This document shows, piece after piece, positions 37,217 to 45,038 of a stretch of 64,000 nt of DNA. The notes below the pieces were generated by a model that saw only the letters and a list, made by a program, of their open reading frames with translations, had not been told where the DNA came from and searched no databases. The DNA comes from an uncultured Rhodospirillales bacterium (GTDB taxonomy: Bacteria; Pseudomonadota; Alphaproteobacteria; Acetobacterales; Acetobacteraceae). Where the stretch lies: the NCBI GenBank assembly GCA_903844135.1, contig CAIMSN010000073.1, positions 1 to 64,000 of the forward strand. Reading direction: 5' to 3'. Each line of letters opens with the position of its first letter. Positions within the stretch are counted from its first letter, which is position 1. Position numbers and translations under genes: made by a program.

Positions 37217-38575
37217 ATGGACGACACCCCCGGCCCGGCCGCCTCGCGCGGCGTGCCGAAGGACGCGGTGTTGCACCAGGCCATGCGCAAGGCGCGCGCC
37301 AGGCTGATGCCGTTCCTGATCCTGATGTATCTGCTGGCGTTCCTGGACCGCACCAATCTCGGCGTCGCCAAGCAGGCGCTGCAGGCCGGCCCCGGCCTGT
37401 CGGAGGCGATGTTCGCGTTCGGCGCCGGCATCTTTTTCGTCGGCTATGCGATCTTCGAGGTGCCGAGCAACCTGATCCTGCACCGGGTCGGCGCGCGCGT
37501 CTGGCTCGGCCGGATCATGATCAGTTGGGGCATCGTCGCCGCCTGCACCATGTTCGTGGTCGGCGACAAGAGCTTCGTGGCGCTGCGCCTGCTGCTGGGC
37601 CTGGCGGAGGCCGGCTTCTTCCCCGGGGTGATCCTGTATCTGACCTACTGGTTCCCGCCGGAATATCGCGCCCGTGTGCTGGGGCTGTTCTATTTCGGCT
37701 ACCCGCTGGCGCTGACGATCGGCACGCCGTTCTCCGGGTTGCTGCTCGGTCTCGACGGGGTGGCGGGGCTGGCAGGCTGGCAGTGGATGTTCCTGATCGA
37801 GGGGCTGCTGGCGTCGGCGGTCGGCGTGCTGACGCTGTTCGTGCTGCCGGACCGGCCGGCCGACGTCGCCTGGCTCGATGCGTCGGAGAAGGCGGCCCTG
37901 GCCGCGGTGATGGTGGCGGAGTCGGACTCCAAGCATGCCGAGGGCGGCGGCACCTTCCTGCAGGCGCTGCGCGACGTGCGCCTGCTGCGGTTCGTGGCGA
38001 TCTATTTCCTGATGCAGATCGGCAGCTACGGGGTGGTGTTCTACCTGCCGGACCAGGTGAGCCGGCTGCTCGGCATGAAGATCGGGCTGGAGGTCAGCCT
38101 GGTCTCGGCGATCCCCTGGCTGTGCGCGATCCTGTTCACCGCGATCTGGCCGCCGCTCGCCTCCCGGCTGAACCGGCCGCGCGCGTTCTTCCTGACCTGC
38201 GTGCTGATGCTGGCCGGCGGCATGCTGGTCTCGGCGCATGCGTCACCGCTGCTGGCGATCGTGGCGCTGTGCGTGGCGGCGTCGGGCATCATCGCCTCGC
38301 AGGCGATCTTCTGGACCTTTCCCACCGACAGTTTCGCCGGCACGGCGGCGGCGGGCGGTCTGGCGGTGATCAATTCGATCGGCAATCTCGGCGGCTTCGT
38401 CGCCCCCAACCTGCGCTCCTGGATCGATCGCCTGCTGCACAGCCATACCGCCGGACTGCACGCGATCGCGGTCTCGGCGCTGCTGTCCGCCCTGGTCGGG
38501 CTGACGTTGCCGGCGAGAGGGCGGCGGGTGGTGGCGACGGTGCTGGGCGGGAACAAGGAAGGGACCGTGCGATGA
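37217..38575 (+). CDS. MFS transporter, ACS (anion:cation symporter) type
   Basis: A 452-aa permease with about 12 membrane helices. The start region LMPFLILMYLLAFLDRTNLG and LPxxxxxRVGARxWLGRIMxxWG-like loop (HRVGARVWLGRIMISWG), and GLAEAGFFPGVILYLTYWFP, are hallmarks of the ACS family that imports sugar acids, phthalate or tartrate. CGGAGG precedes the ATG. Its stop overlaps the FAH-family gene, suggesting import and catabolism of the same sugar acid. Confidence 0.88.
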   Translation: MDDTPGPAASRGVPKDAVLHQAMRKARARLMPFLILMYLLAFLDRTNLGVAKQALQAGPGLSEAMFAFGAGIFFVGYAIFEVPSNLILHRVGARVWLGRIMISWGIVAACTMFVVGDKSFVALRLLLGLAEAGFFPGVILYLTYWFPPEYRARVLGLFYFGYPLALTIGTPFSGLLLGLDGVAGLAGWQWMFLIEGLLASAVGVLTLFVLPDRPADVAWLDASEKAALAAVMVAESDSKHAEGGGTFLQALRDVRLLRFVAIYFLMQIGSYGVVFYLPDQVSRLLGMKIGLEVSLVSAIPWLCAILFTAIWPPLASRLNRPRAFFLTCVLMLAGGMLVSAHASPLLAIVALCVAASGIIASQAIFWTFPTDSFAGTAAAGGLAVINSIGNLGGFVAPNLRSWIDRLLHSHTAGLHAIAVSALLSALVGLTLPARGRRVVATVLGGNKEGTVR

Positions 38576-39759
38576 CGCTGCTGCCCGAGGATTCCGCGAC
38601 CGCCACGCTGCTCGGCCGCGTATTCGACCCGGAGTCGGACGGGCCCTGCCTGGTGCAGTTGCGCGGCGAGCGTCTGGTCGACGTGACCGCCGCCGGCCCG
38701 ACCTTGTCGGCGCTGCTCGCGTTGGACGATCCGGCGTCCGCCGCCGGCGCGATCCCCGACCACCGCGGCTGGGACGTGCGCGCGGTGATGGCGCGCAGCC
38801 TGGACCGAAGAGGGACACCGTCCGAGCCGGTGCTGCTGGCGCCCTGCGACCTGCAGGTGGTTAAGGCGTGCGGCGTGACGTTCGCCGGCAGCATGATCGA
38901 GCGCGTGATCGAGGAACGCGCCAAGGGCGATCCCGCCGAGGCGGCGAGCCTGCGCGCCCGGATCGGCGGCGCGATCGGCGGCGCGATCGGCGGTGCCCTG
39001 AACCGGCTGCGTCCCGGGTCGCCGGAGGCGCTGGCCGCGAAGACCGCGCTGATCCGGGAGGGTCTCTGGTCGCAATATCTCGAGGTCGGGATCGGCACGG
39101 ATGCGGAGATCTTCACCAAGGCGCCGGTGCTGTCCTCGGTCGGCGCCGGCGACGAGATCGGCGTCCTCTCGACCTCGGCCTGGAACAATCCGGAGCCGGA
39201 GGTGGTGCTGGCGGTTGACGGCCAGGGCAGGATCAAGGGCGCGTCGCTCGGCAACGACGTCAACCTGCGCGACTACGAGGGACGCAGCGCGCTGCTGCTG
39301 GGCAAGGCCAAGGACAACAACGCGAGCTGCGCGATCGGTCCGTTCCTGCGCCTGCTCGACGACCGCTTCACGCTGGACGATTTGCGCGGGCTCACGCTCG
39401 ATCTGACCGTCACCGGCGCATCGGACGGGTTCGTTCTGCGCGGCCACAGCTCGATGCGCGAGATCAGCCGCGATCCGGAAGATCTGGTGCGCCAGGCGAT
39501 CGGCGCGCACCACCGCTATCCGGACGGGTTCATGCTGTTCCTCGGCACCCTGTTCGCGCCGGTGCAGGATCGCGACCAGCCCGGCAGCGGCTTCACCCAT
39601 CGTCAGGGCGACCTGGTGGAGATCGCCTCGCAGCGCCTGGGCCGGCTGGTGAACCGGGTCGGTCATGCCGAGACGGCGCCACCCTGGCAATTCGGCATCG
39701 GCGCGCTGATGCGCAATCTGGCGGCGCGGGGATTGCTGCACGACGAGCGGCGATTTTAG
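38572..39759 (+). CDS. fumarylacetoacetate hydrolase-family protein
   Basis: A 395-aa FAH-fold protein. Metal-site features: GVTFAGSMIERVIEERA, WNNPEPEVVLAVDGQGRIKG (paired Glu), GNDVNLRDYEGRSALLLGKA. Length and the MFS partner suggest a 2-keto-3-deoxy sugar acid dehydratase, as in oxidative pentose pathways, rather than true fumarylacetoacetase; this is inferred. A GlyAla run near residue 130-143 is coded by three 12-bp repeats. Confidence 0.8.
   Translation: MTLLPEDSATATLLGRVFDPESDGPCLVQLRGERLVDVTAAGPTLSALLALDDPASAAGAIPDHRGWDVRAVMARSLDRRGTPSEPVLLAPCDLQVVKACGVTFAGSMIERVIEERAKGDPAEAASLRARIGGAIGGAIGGALNRLRPGSPEALAAKTALIREGLWSQYLEVGIGTDAEIFTKAPVLSSVGAGDEIGVLSTSAWNNPEPEVVLAVDGQGRIKGASLGNDVNLRDYEGRSALLLGKAKDNNASCAIGPFLRLLDDRFTLDDLRGLTLDLTVTGASDGFVLRGHSSMREISRDPEDLVRQAIGAHHRYPDGFMLFLGTLFAPVQDRDQPGSGFTHRQGDLVEIASQRLGRLVNRVGHAETAPPWQFGIGALMRNLAARGLLHDERRF
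38961..38996. repeat. three tandem 12-bp repeats inside the FAH-family gene
   Basis: Three in-frame copies of GATCGGCGG(C/T)GC encode (Ile-Gly-Gly-Ala)x3 in a surface-loop-like segment. Likely produced by replication slippage; length change by 12 bp keeps frame. Confidence 0.75.
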
Positions 39760-39814
39760 CCCCGCAGCCTCATCCCGCCTTGCGCCGGCTGCCCACCTCG
39801 CCACATCTGGGGAA

Positions 39815-40408
39815 ATGGCTATCCTCGACACTGCCCTGGATCCCAGCATCACAGCGAGCCTGACCGGGCAGTTGCTGATCGCGATGCCGTCGCTGACCGA
39901 CCGGAACTTCGCCCAGACGGTGATCTTCCTGTGCGCGCACTCGCCGGACGACGGGGCGATGGGGCTGGTGGTGAACCGGCGCCTGCCGGAGCCCGGCTTC
40001 GACGACCTGCTGACCCAACTGGAAATCCTGCCCACCCCGCCGCGACGTCGGATCGCGCTGTGTTCCGGCGGGCCGATGGACAGCGCCCGCGGCTTCGTCT
40101 TGCACAGCAGCGACTGGAGCGGCGACGGCAGCCTCACGGTCGATGACGACATCGTGCTGACCGCCAGTCTCGACGTTCTGCGCGAGATCGCCGACGGCAG
40201 CGGGCCGCGACAGGCGCTGCTGGCGCTGGGCCACGCGACCTGGGGGCCGGGACAACTGGAATCCGAGATCCGGCAAAATGCCTGGCTGTCGGCGCCGGCC
40301 AACGAGGCGATCCTGTTCGGCGCCGACCACGACCGCAAATGGCGTCGCGCGCTGGCCGTGCTGGGCGTCGATCCGCTGCGACTGGTCGGAGAGGCCGGCA
40401 ACGCCTGA
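39815..40408 (+). CDS. YqgE/AlgH family protein
   Basis: A 197-aa conserved protein. It has SLTGQLLIAMPSLTDRNFAQ, then GAMGLVVNR, GGP near the middle, LALGHATWGPGQLESEIRQN, and a WRRALAVLGVDP end. Despite the AlgH name, the molecular role is unknown. GGGGAA lies just before the ATG at 39815. Confidence 0.92.
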   Translation: MAILDTALDPSITASLTGQLLIAMPSLTDRNFAQTVIFLCAHSPDDGAMGLVVNRRLPEPGFDDLLTQLEILPTPPRRRIALCSGGPMDSARGFVLHSSDWSGDGSLTVDDDIVLTASLDVLREIADGSGPRQALLALGHATWGPGQLESEIRQNAWLSAPANEAILFGADHDRKWRRALAVLGVDPLRLVGEAGNA

Positions 40409-40515
40409 TCGCGTCGCGGACGGAAAGGTGAAGCCCTCGCCGGCGAACCGGATCGCTGGGACGGCGCTGTTCGAACATGGGCCCGAGCGAGGCCCGGACG
40501 AACGGGAGATACGCC

Positions 40516-40944
40516 ATGACGATTCACGCAACAGGCCGGCTCTGCCTCGCGGCCCTTCTCGGCGCGGGCCTCGCCACCCCTGCCCTGGCCCCCGCCCTGG
40601 CGCAGACCGGGGGCACCGCAGGGGGAATGGGCACCATGGCGCCGGGGGCCGCCGGGACATCCGGGACGTCCGGCACCATGGGCATGAGCGGCCCGAGCGG
40701 CGGCCGTATGACCAATCCGGCGATGACCAATCCCGGCATGAGCAACAGCGGCATGAGCAACAGGGGCATGACCAACAACGGGATGACCGATCCGGCGATG
40801 GCGAACCGTACGCTGAGCCCGGGCATGGCCAACACCGGCATGCCGAACGCCGCTCCCGGCGGCACCACGGCGCCGGGCACCGGCGTGACCCAGCCGATAC
40901 CGAACTCCACCAACACCATGATGGCGCCCGGCACGCCGCGCTGA
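40516..40944 (+). CDS. secreted Met/Asn-rich pentapeptide-repeat-like protein
   Basis: A 142-aa protein with a Sec signal (TGRLCLAALLGAGLATPALA, cleavage near residue 29). The rest is low-complexity Gly/Ser/Thr, then seven five-residue units of the form M(T/S)NxG/A, then Pro/Thr. Not the classic A(D/N)LxX pentapeptide family. Methionine-rich periplasmic segments can bind copper or silver, but that is speculation here. GGGAG precedes the ATG. Confidence 0.65.
   Translation: MTIHATGRLCLAALLGAGLATPALAPALAQTGGTAGGMGTMAPGAAGTSGTSGTMGMSGPSGGRMTNPAMTNPGMSNSGMSNRGMTNNGMTDPAMANRTLSPGMANTGMPNAAPGGTTAPGTGVTQPIPNSTNTMMAPGTPR
40708..40812. repeat. seven imperfect 15-bp tandem repeats
   Basis: Seven in-frame 15-bp units starting ATGA(C/G)CAA encode the M(T/S)NxG repeat of the secreted protein. 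A partial further copy occurs at about 40825-40848. Variable-number behaviour is plausible. Confidence 0.75.
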
Positions 40945-40957
40945 GGCGGCGCCGCTT

Positions 40958-41812
40958 CTACCAGACGAAGCCGGGAATGGTGGCGACCGGAGCAAGTCCG
41001 GTCGTCGCCAGTTCGCGCTCCAGCAGGCCTGCATCGGCGGCAAGCGCCGCGCCGTGGATGCCGCCCAGCACCCAAAGCGATTCGATCCCGGCGGCACGGG
41101 CGCCGGCGATGTCGGTCGCCAGCGAATCTCCGACCGCCAGGATGCGCGCGCGCGGCACCGACAGCATCGCCTGCACCGGCACGTAGATCGCCGGGTCGGG
41201 CTTGCCGATCTGGCGCACGGCACCGCCCATCTCCCGATACAGCGCGGCCAGCCTGCCGGCGCAGATGATCCTGACGCCGCCCCGCACCACTTCGAGATCC
41301 GGGTTGGCGCACAGCATCGGCAGGCCGAGCGCATGACAGCGCCGGAGCGCCGGCACGTAGGGCGACGGATCGGTCTCGCCCAGCGAATCGTCCGGTCCGG
41401 TATTGAGCACGAAGTCGGCGTCGTCCGGCGCCGCCACACGCTGCAGCGGGACGCCCTCGAACAAATTGGCGTCCTTGTCCGGTCCGAGATGCCAGACCCG
41501 CTTTCCGAGCGCCCGGAACCAGTCGTCCGGCGGGTCGATCAGCGCCAGCCGCGTCGCCTCGCCGCTGGTGAGGATGCCGTCGTAGCTATCGTCCGGGATG
41601 CCGATGCGTCGCAGGGTCTCGCGCACCGGGAGGGTCCGGCGCGGCGCATTGGACAGCAGCACCACCCGCTTGGCGGCGCGGCGCAGCGCATGCAGACAGT
41701 CCACGGCGCCAGGATAGGGCTCGGACCCGTCATGGATCACGCCCCACAGATCGACGATGAAGCCGTCATAGTCGGCGGCGATCGCTTCGAGATGCTGGAT
41801 ATGGCGTGTCAT
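40958..41812 (-). CDS. TIGR01459-type HAD-superfamily hydrolase
   Basis: A 284-aa phosphatase with a HAD type IIA layout: DYDGFIVDLWGVIHDGSEPY (first Asp pair), VVLLSNAPRRT (motif II), then QIGKPDPAIY and ILAVGDSLATDIAGARAAG (motifs III/IV). This subgroup is mainly alphaproteobacterial and is annotated as sugar or nucleotide phosphatases of unknown substrate. The ATG overlaps the pyrD stop. Confidence 0.85.
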   Translation of the reverse strand: MTRHIQHLEAIAADYDGFIVDLWGVIHDGSEPYPGAVDCLHALRRAAKRVVLLSNAPRRTLPVRETLRRIGIPDDSYDGILTSGEATRLALIDPPDDWFRALGKRVWHLGPDKDANLFEGVPLQRVAAPDDADFVLNTGPDDSLGETDPSPYVPALRRCHALGLPMLCANPDLEVVRGGVRIICAGRLAALYREMGGAVRQIGKPDPAIYVPVQAMLSVPRARILAVGDSLATDIAGARAAGIESLWVLGGIHGAALAADAGLLERELATTGLAPVATIPGFVW

Positions 41813-42876
41813 CGGACGGTCCGTTCTGCGAGCGCCGCGCCGCGCGCGTCGGCCAGCGTGGCATGGCCGGCCGCGCGCATCGCCGCGCGCAGCTCGCGCT
41901 TGAGCCTGGGCAGCAGCGCCGGGCCCTCGATCGAGAAACGCGTGTAGAGCTGAACCAGGTCGGCGCCGGCGCGGATCTTGTCGAGGATGTCGGCGCCGGT
42001 CTCGATGCCGCCGCAGCCGACCAGCACCAGGCGGCCAGCGGCCAGCCGCGCCACGTGCGCCAGCATCGCCGTGCTGCGCGCCCGCAGCGGCCGCCCGGAC
42101 AGCCCGCCCGCCTCGCCGGCATGGCGGCCGGACAGGCCGGGCGGCCTTGCCAGCAGCGTGTTGGAGACGATCAGCCCGTCGACCCCGGCCGCGACCACGG
42201 TCTCGACGATCGCCTCCAGGCTGGCATCCTCCAGGTCCGGCGCCAGCTTGACCAGCAGCGGCGGCCTGGACGGCGCCGCGTCGGCGATCGCGGACAACAG
42301 GGCGCACATCGGTTCCACCTGCTGCAGCGCCCGCAGCCCGGGAGTGTTCGGCGAGGACAGGTTGATCACCAGGTAGTCCGACAGCGGCGCCATGGCGCGC
42401 ACCAGCGCGGCGTAGTCGCGCGGCGGATCGGCGCCCTCCTTGTTGATGCCGAGATTGGCGCCGAACGGCGCCGCCAGGGCCGGCCCGGCGCGCAGGCGGC
42501 GCAGCCGCGCCAGGAAGCGGTCGGCGCCCTGGTTGTTGAAGCCCATGCGGTTGATCACCGCGCCCTCCTCCGGCAGCCGGAACAGGCGTGGCCTTGGATT
42601 GCCGGCCTGCGGCAGCGGCGTGACGGTACCGGCCTCGACGAAGCCGAACCCGGCGCGGGCCAGCGCCCTGGGCACCCGGCAATCCTTGTCGAAGCCGGCG
42701 GCGATGCCGATCGGATTGGCGAAGGAGAGCCCCATCGCCGTGACCCCGAGCCCGTCATCGTCCCCGGCCCGGCCGCGCCCGCCGAAGCCGAGCGACAGCG
42801 CGTCGAGCGCCAGACGATGGGCGCGTTCCGGATCGAGCCGGCGCAGGGCGGGCAGGGCGAGCGATTGCAGCATCAT
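41809..42876 (-). CDS. pyrD: dihydroorotate dehydrogenase (quinone), class 2
   Basis: A 355-aa membrane-associated flavoenzyme oxidising dihydroorotate in pyrimidine synthesis. The N-terminal helix (LQSLALPALRRLDPERAHRL) is the class 2 quinone-binding extension. FMN/substrate motifs are IAAGFDKD, INRMGFNNQGAD, VINLSSPNTPG (catalytic Ser), LLVKLAPDL and LVGCGGIETGAD. Start is ATG 42876 or 42873; an in-frame GTG at 42879 has AGGA upstream. Confidence 0.94.
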   Translation of the reverse strand: MMLQSLALPALRRLDPERAHRLALDALSLGFGGRGRAGDDDGLGVTAMGLSFANPIGIAAGFDKDCRVPRALARAGFGFVEAGTVTPLPQAGNPRPRLFRLPEEGAVINRMGFNNQGADRFLARLRRLRAGPALAAPFGANLGINKEGADPPRDYAALVRAMAPLSDYLVINLSSPNTPGLRALQQVEPMCALLSAIADAAPSRPPLLVKLAPDLEDASLEAIVETVVAAGVDGLIVSNTLLARPPGLSGRHAGEAGGLSGRPLRARSTAMLAHVARLAAGRLVLVGCGGIETGADILDKIRAGADLVQLYTRFSIEGPALLPRLKRELRAAMRAAGHATLADARGAALAERTVR

Positions 42877-43142
42877 CACACGCGTTCCTGCCCTGGCCGG
42901 GCGGCGATGGGAAGGGCGATGGCAGGCTGCCGGCCAATACCTAAACCGGCGCCGGGCTCCTCCCAGCACTCGCAAGCTGACAGTTGTCCCAATCAACTAT
43001 GCCGCGAACCTCTACGGCTGGCTTCCTCGGACACGGTAACAGCGTCAATAATTGCCCCGCATGGGACTATTTGCCGTTTTCCAGAGCGTCTAGGGTCCTA
43101 TAATAGCCACCAGGACTCGAACGCTATCAGCATACCCCTCAG
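42877..43142. other. left junction of the AT-rich island
   Basis: No gene seen in 266 bases. Base composition shifts from GC-rich to near balanced at about 42980. A T-arm-like word lies at 43106-43124 but does not form a tRNA. No integrase-type core repeat was recognised by eye. Confidence 0.4.
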
Positions 43143-43310
43143 TTATTCTGGCTTCGCCGTCGGCCTATGCCCTACGATCTGACGCAACCACTCGGCAAAG
43201 CGGGCTTCGTCATTGTCGGTTTTGAGATTGTGCGTGGCTTCTCTGAACTTATTGGACTGGGATTCCGGTGCTTGATTTATATTGCCCCCACAATAAAAGG
43301 AATTTACCAA
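43143..43310 (-). CDS. small uncalled protein, partner of the island gene
   Basis: A 55-codon frame from TTG 43310 to TAA 43143, just after the stop of the 313-aa gene and in the same frame. The C-terminal 36 residues (KFREATHNLKTDNDEARFAE, then WLRQIVGHRP) form a charged helix pair that resembles a widespread small Proteobacterial protein with a KF(R/K)EAAR..L..DE.E.RF pattern, as I recall it. AGAGGG lies upstream of the TTG. The N-terminus is shorter and odder than expected, so start or integrity is uncertain. Confidence 0.5.
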   Translation of the reverse strand: MVNSFYCGGNINQAPESQSNKFREATHNLKTDNDEARFAEWLRQIVGHRPTAKPE

Positions 43311-43322
43311 ACCATCCCTCTA

Positions 43323-44264
43323 CTATTTCTTGGTGCGCTTCACCTTGAAGTCGAGATAGTCGCGAATGAACTCATAACGTGCTGTCGAAGGATCGCCTTG
43401 GTAACTGATGAAGATTTCGCCGCCTTCGTCATCGATCAACCGCTCTTCCTTCCATCCTTTCCGTGGGGCACCACGTTCGGGTTCCGGCAGTTCCAACGTA
43501 GGGGTGAATACTGCCTTCGGGAGGGCTTCGCCTTTGCGCTCTAAAATTGCGCTTTCAAAGGGTATTCCGCTTTTCTCGCCGTCGACAAATACGAATGTCA
43601 TTCCATCATGCTGCTGAATTGCTCGTACCCGACGAGGATCGGAGAACTGTAGCGATCCATTCACCTCGGCCTGAATCCAATCGCCGACTTCGATCTTAGG
43701 CCTTTCGTTCTGGCTACCCGGTTCATCTCCGGCTGTGTCGAGACTATCGGAATCAGTGAGTTTTGCGTAGGCAACAGTCGCGTCATAGACCCGAAGGAAC
43801 GTTTCGGCGGCGCTTTGTGTAAATTTCGCTTTTAGAACAAGCTGGTCAAGGCATACGGCGTCGATCGGTCGCCTCGCGCCCCATTCATGCCAGTATGTGG
43901 AAATCGCTTTTGGCGTAAGCGCGAAACGGCGGATCAAGTCCTTCTTGATGCTCTCCTGCTGCGCCCGAAGATAGTTACGACCATCCTCGGTAAGGTTTGT
44001 TTGACGGCTCGGGCCAGCACCCTGATAGTCAACCATCCCATAAGACTTCAGCGCAGCTAACGTTTGCGCGGCTTGGCTGCTCGCCTCTTTCATGTCCCAA
44101 GCTAGCCCTGCCCTGTTCGCAGGAGTCGGGTGGCGCCCGAACTTGGTCTCATATGCGACGAGACGCTCGATTGCCGCAGGCAAGCTGATAAAAGGGAAGG
44201 ACGGACTACGATCCTTTGGAGGTTTGACTTTACCGCCAGGAGGCAGCTCTGCGTCGTCAGTCAT
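43323..44264 (-). CDS. accessory island protein of unknown function
   Basis: A 313-aa soluble protein. Residues 25-105 (FPFISLPAAIERLVAYETKF, then TLAALKSYGMVDYQGAGPSR) look like a winged-helix domain. Residues 105-170 (DLIRRFALTPKAISTYWHEW, then TQSAAETFLRVYDATVAYAK) match a conserved block of an uncharacterised Proteobacterial family, as I recall it. The C-terminal third has a possible barrel-like segment and a charged end. Its base composition is clearly lower in GC than the neighbours, roughly half, suggesting transfer. ATG 44264 has GGAG seven bases upstream; GTG 44267 is possible. Confidence 0.7.
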   Translation of the reverse strand: MTDDAELPPGGKVKPPKDRSPSFPFISLPAAIERLVAYETKFGRHPTPANRAGLAWDMKEASSQAAQTLAALKSYGMVDYQGAGPSRQTNLTEDGRNYLRAQQESIKKDLIRRFALTPKAISTYWHEWGARRPIDAVCLDQLVLKAKFTQSAAETFLRVYDATVAYAKLTDSDSLDTAGDEPGSQNERPKIEVGDWIQAEVNGSLQFSDPRRVRAIQQHDGMTFVFVDGEKSGIPFESAILERKGEALPKAVFTPTLELPEPERGAPRKGWKEERLIDDEGGEIFISYQGDPSTARYEFIRDYLDFKVKRTKK

Positions 44265-44308
44265 CACTAGACTCCTACTTGATATACGGGTTTCCTATCA
44301 GAATTAGT

Positions 44309-44337
44309 TTGACAGGGCAACCCATAAGCGGAATGAT
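44309..44337 (+). promoter_or_regulatory. sigma-70-like promoter of the island mini-transcript
   Basis: TTGACA (44309-44314), a 17-base spacer, and AATGAT (44332-44337). The -35 is perfect and the -10 matches TATAAT at four of six positions. The predicted start lies just before the AAGGAGG ribosome site of a 20-codon ORF. It diverges from the 313-aa gene. Confidence 0.6.
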
Positions 44338-44357
44338 GCCCCGCAAGGAGGTGCAAC

Positions 44358-44420
44358 ATGAACGTCAAGAGAGTCGCTCTAGCCGCCGTCATGCTCACGG
44401 ACGCGGCACGGGCAAAATAG
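44358..44420 (+). CDS. 20-aa leader or micro-peptide
   Basis: ATG at 44358 sits six bases after a perfect AAGGAGG, and the frame stops at 44418-44420. The peptide (MNVKRVALAAVMLTDAARAK) is basic at both ends with a short hydrophobic middle, too short for a clear membrane span. The promoter upstream and hairpins downstream suggest a real translated mini-transcript: a leader peptide, small toxin-like peptide, or dual-function RNA. No family known to me. Confidence 0.45.
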   Translation: MNVKRVALAAVMLTDAARAK

Positions 44421-44421
44421 A

Positions 44422-44456
44422 GAAGCCGCCAAACCGGTGAGACGGTCGGCGGCTTC
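44422..44456 (+). other. strong hairpin after the 20-aa ORF
   Basis: GAAGCCGCC (44422-44430) pairs with GGCGGCTTC (44448-44456), and an inner ACCG/CGGT extends the stem. There is no following T run, so it is more likely a structured RNA element than a terminator. It starts two bases after the stop codon. Confidence 0.6.
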
Positions 44457-44489
44457 GAGGTGGGCCAATATAAGCGTACGAACCAAACT

Positions 44490-44524
44490 GGCGGCGGTGT
44501 TCATAGCATCGCCGCCCTTCTTTG
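44490..44524 (+). terminator. probable intrinsic terminator of the mini-transcript
   Basis: GGCGGCG (44490-44496) pairs with CGCCGCC (44510-44516) around 13 bases, followed by CTTCTTTG. With the promoter at 44309-44337 this would define an RNA of about 180 bases. Confidence 0.5.
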
Positions 44525-44622
44525 TGAATCCATTAAGAACCACCTTCGATGCGACTTTGTTTGCAGACCGATTTGGACCCGCTCTTTCCCCATTCTAGTC
44601 ATGCTGGTCAGACCTTGCGTAG

Positions 44623-44697
44623 GTTCAGTCGCTTGCCGAAGGTGCCATCGAGACCTTCGACGGCGCGGACGGCACGATCAAACCGCTAAGCAGGTAA
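44623..44697 (+). pseudogene. possible C-terminal gene remnant
   Basis: The frame after a TAG at 44620-44622 reads 24 codons to TAA 44695-44697. The end (EGAIETFDGADGTIKPLSR) looks protein-like and is less GC-biased than shadow frames. No start codon is placed suitably. It may be the tail of a gene disrupted at the island boundary. The rest of 44525-44800 holds nothing I can name. Confidence 0.2.
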
Positions 44698-44800
44698 ATG
44701 GCGGCGCTCCGATACTCATTGGAAGCCTTTCTCGACAGCCTGACAGGCCGCCACGCCCATGCGGCTTGCCAGCGGTGGCCGGCGAGGCGATCCTGCGCCG

Positions 44801-45025
44801 ATGTGGAACGAGCCCTATCTCGAGACCTGCTGCCGGTCGGCGCTGCACCGGCTGCTGTTGTGCGGCGCCGCTGGACGCCCGGATGCGACCGAGGCGGACC
44901 TCAAGGATGCGCGCTGTCTGGACCGGCTGGTGGAGCTCGGCTTCGCCAGCCACGACGAGCCGCGCTATCGCATCACGCCGGCCGGTCTGGAGCGTCACGC
45001 CCTGGAAATCAGGAAGGTCGCGTAA
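44801..45025 (+). CDS. small protein of unknown function, winged-helix-like
   Basis: A 74-aa protein (MWNEPYLETCCRSALHRLLL at the start). The end LDRLVELGFASHDEPRYRIT PAGLERHALEI resembles a small winged-helix wing used in bacterial DNA-binding proteins, but that is a visual impression. GC content is back to chromosomal level. The S24-like regulator starts 13 bases later, so the two are probably cotranscribed. Confidence 0.6.
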   Translation: MWNEPYLETCCRSALHRLLLCGAAGRPDATEADLKDARCLDRLVELGFASHDEPRYRITPAGLERHALEIRKVA

Positions 45026-45038
45026 CGGGACCGGCGCG

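Noticed and set aside
43106-43124. T-arm-like word (GTTCGAGTCCTGG on the minus strand) suggesting a tRNA or tRNA-derived attachment site
   Set aside because: The five bases on either side of the TTCGAGT loop do not pair, and no acceptor, D or anticodon arms could be built. No second copy of the word was noticed at the other island edge.
42877-44700. The AT-rich island as an integrated prophage or ICE
   Set aside because: No integrase, recombinase, phage structural or conjugation genes, and no recognised flanking direct repeats; only a small horizontally acquired segment is supported.
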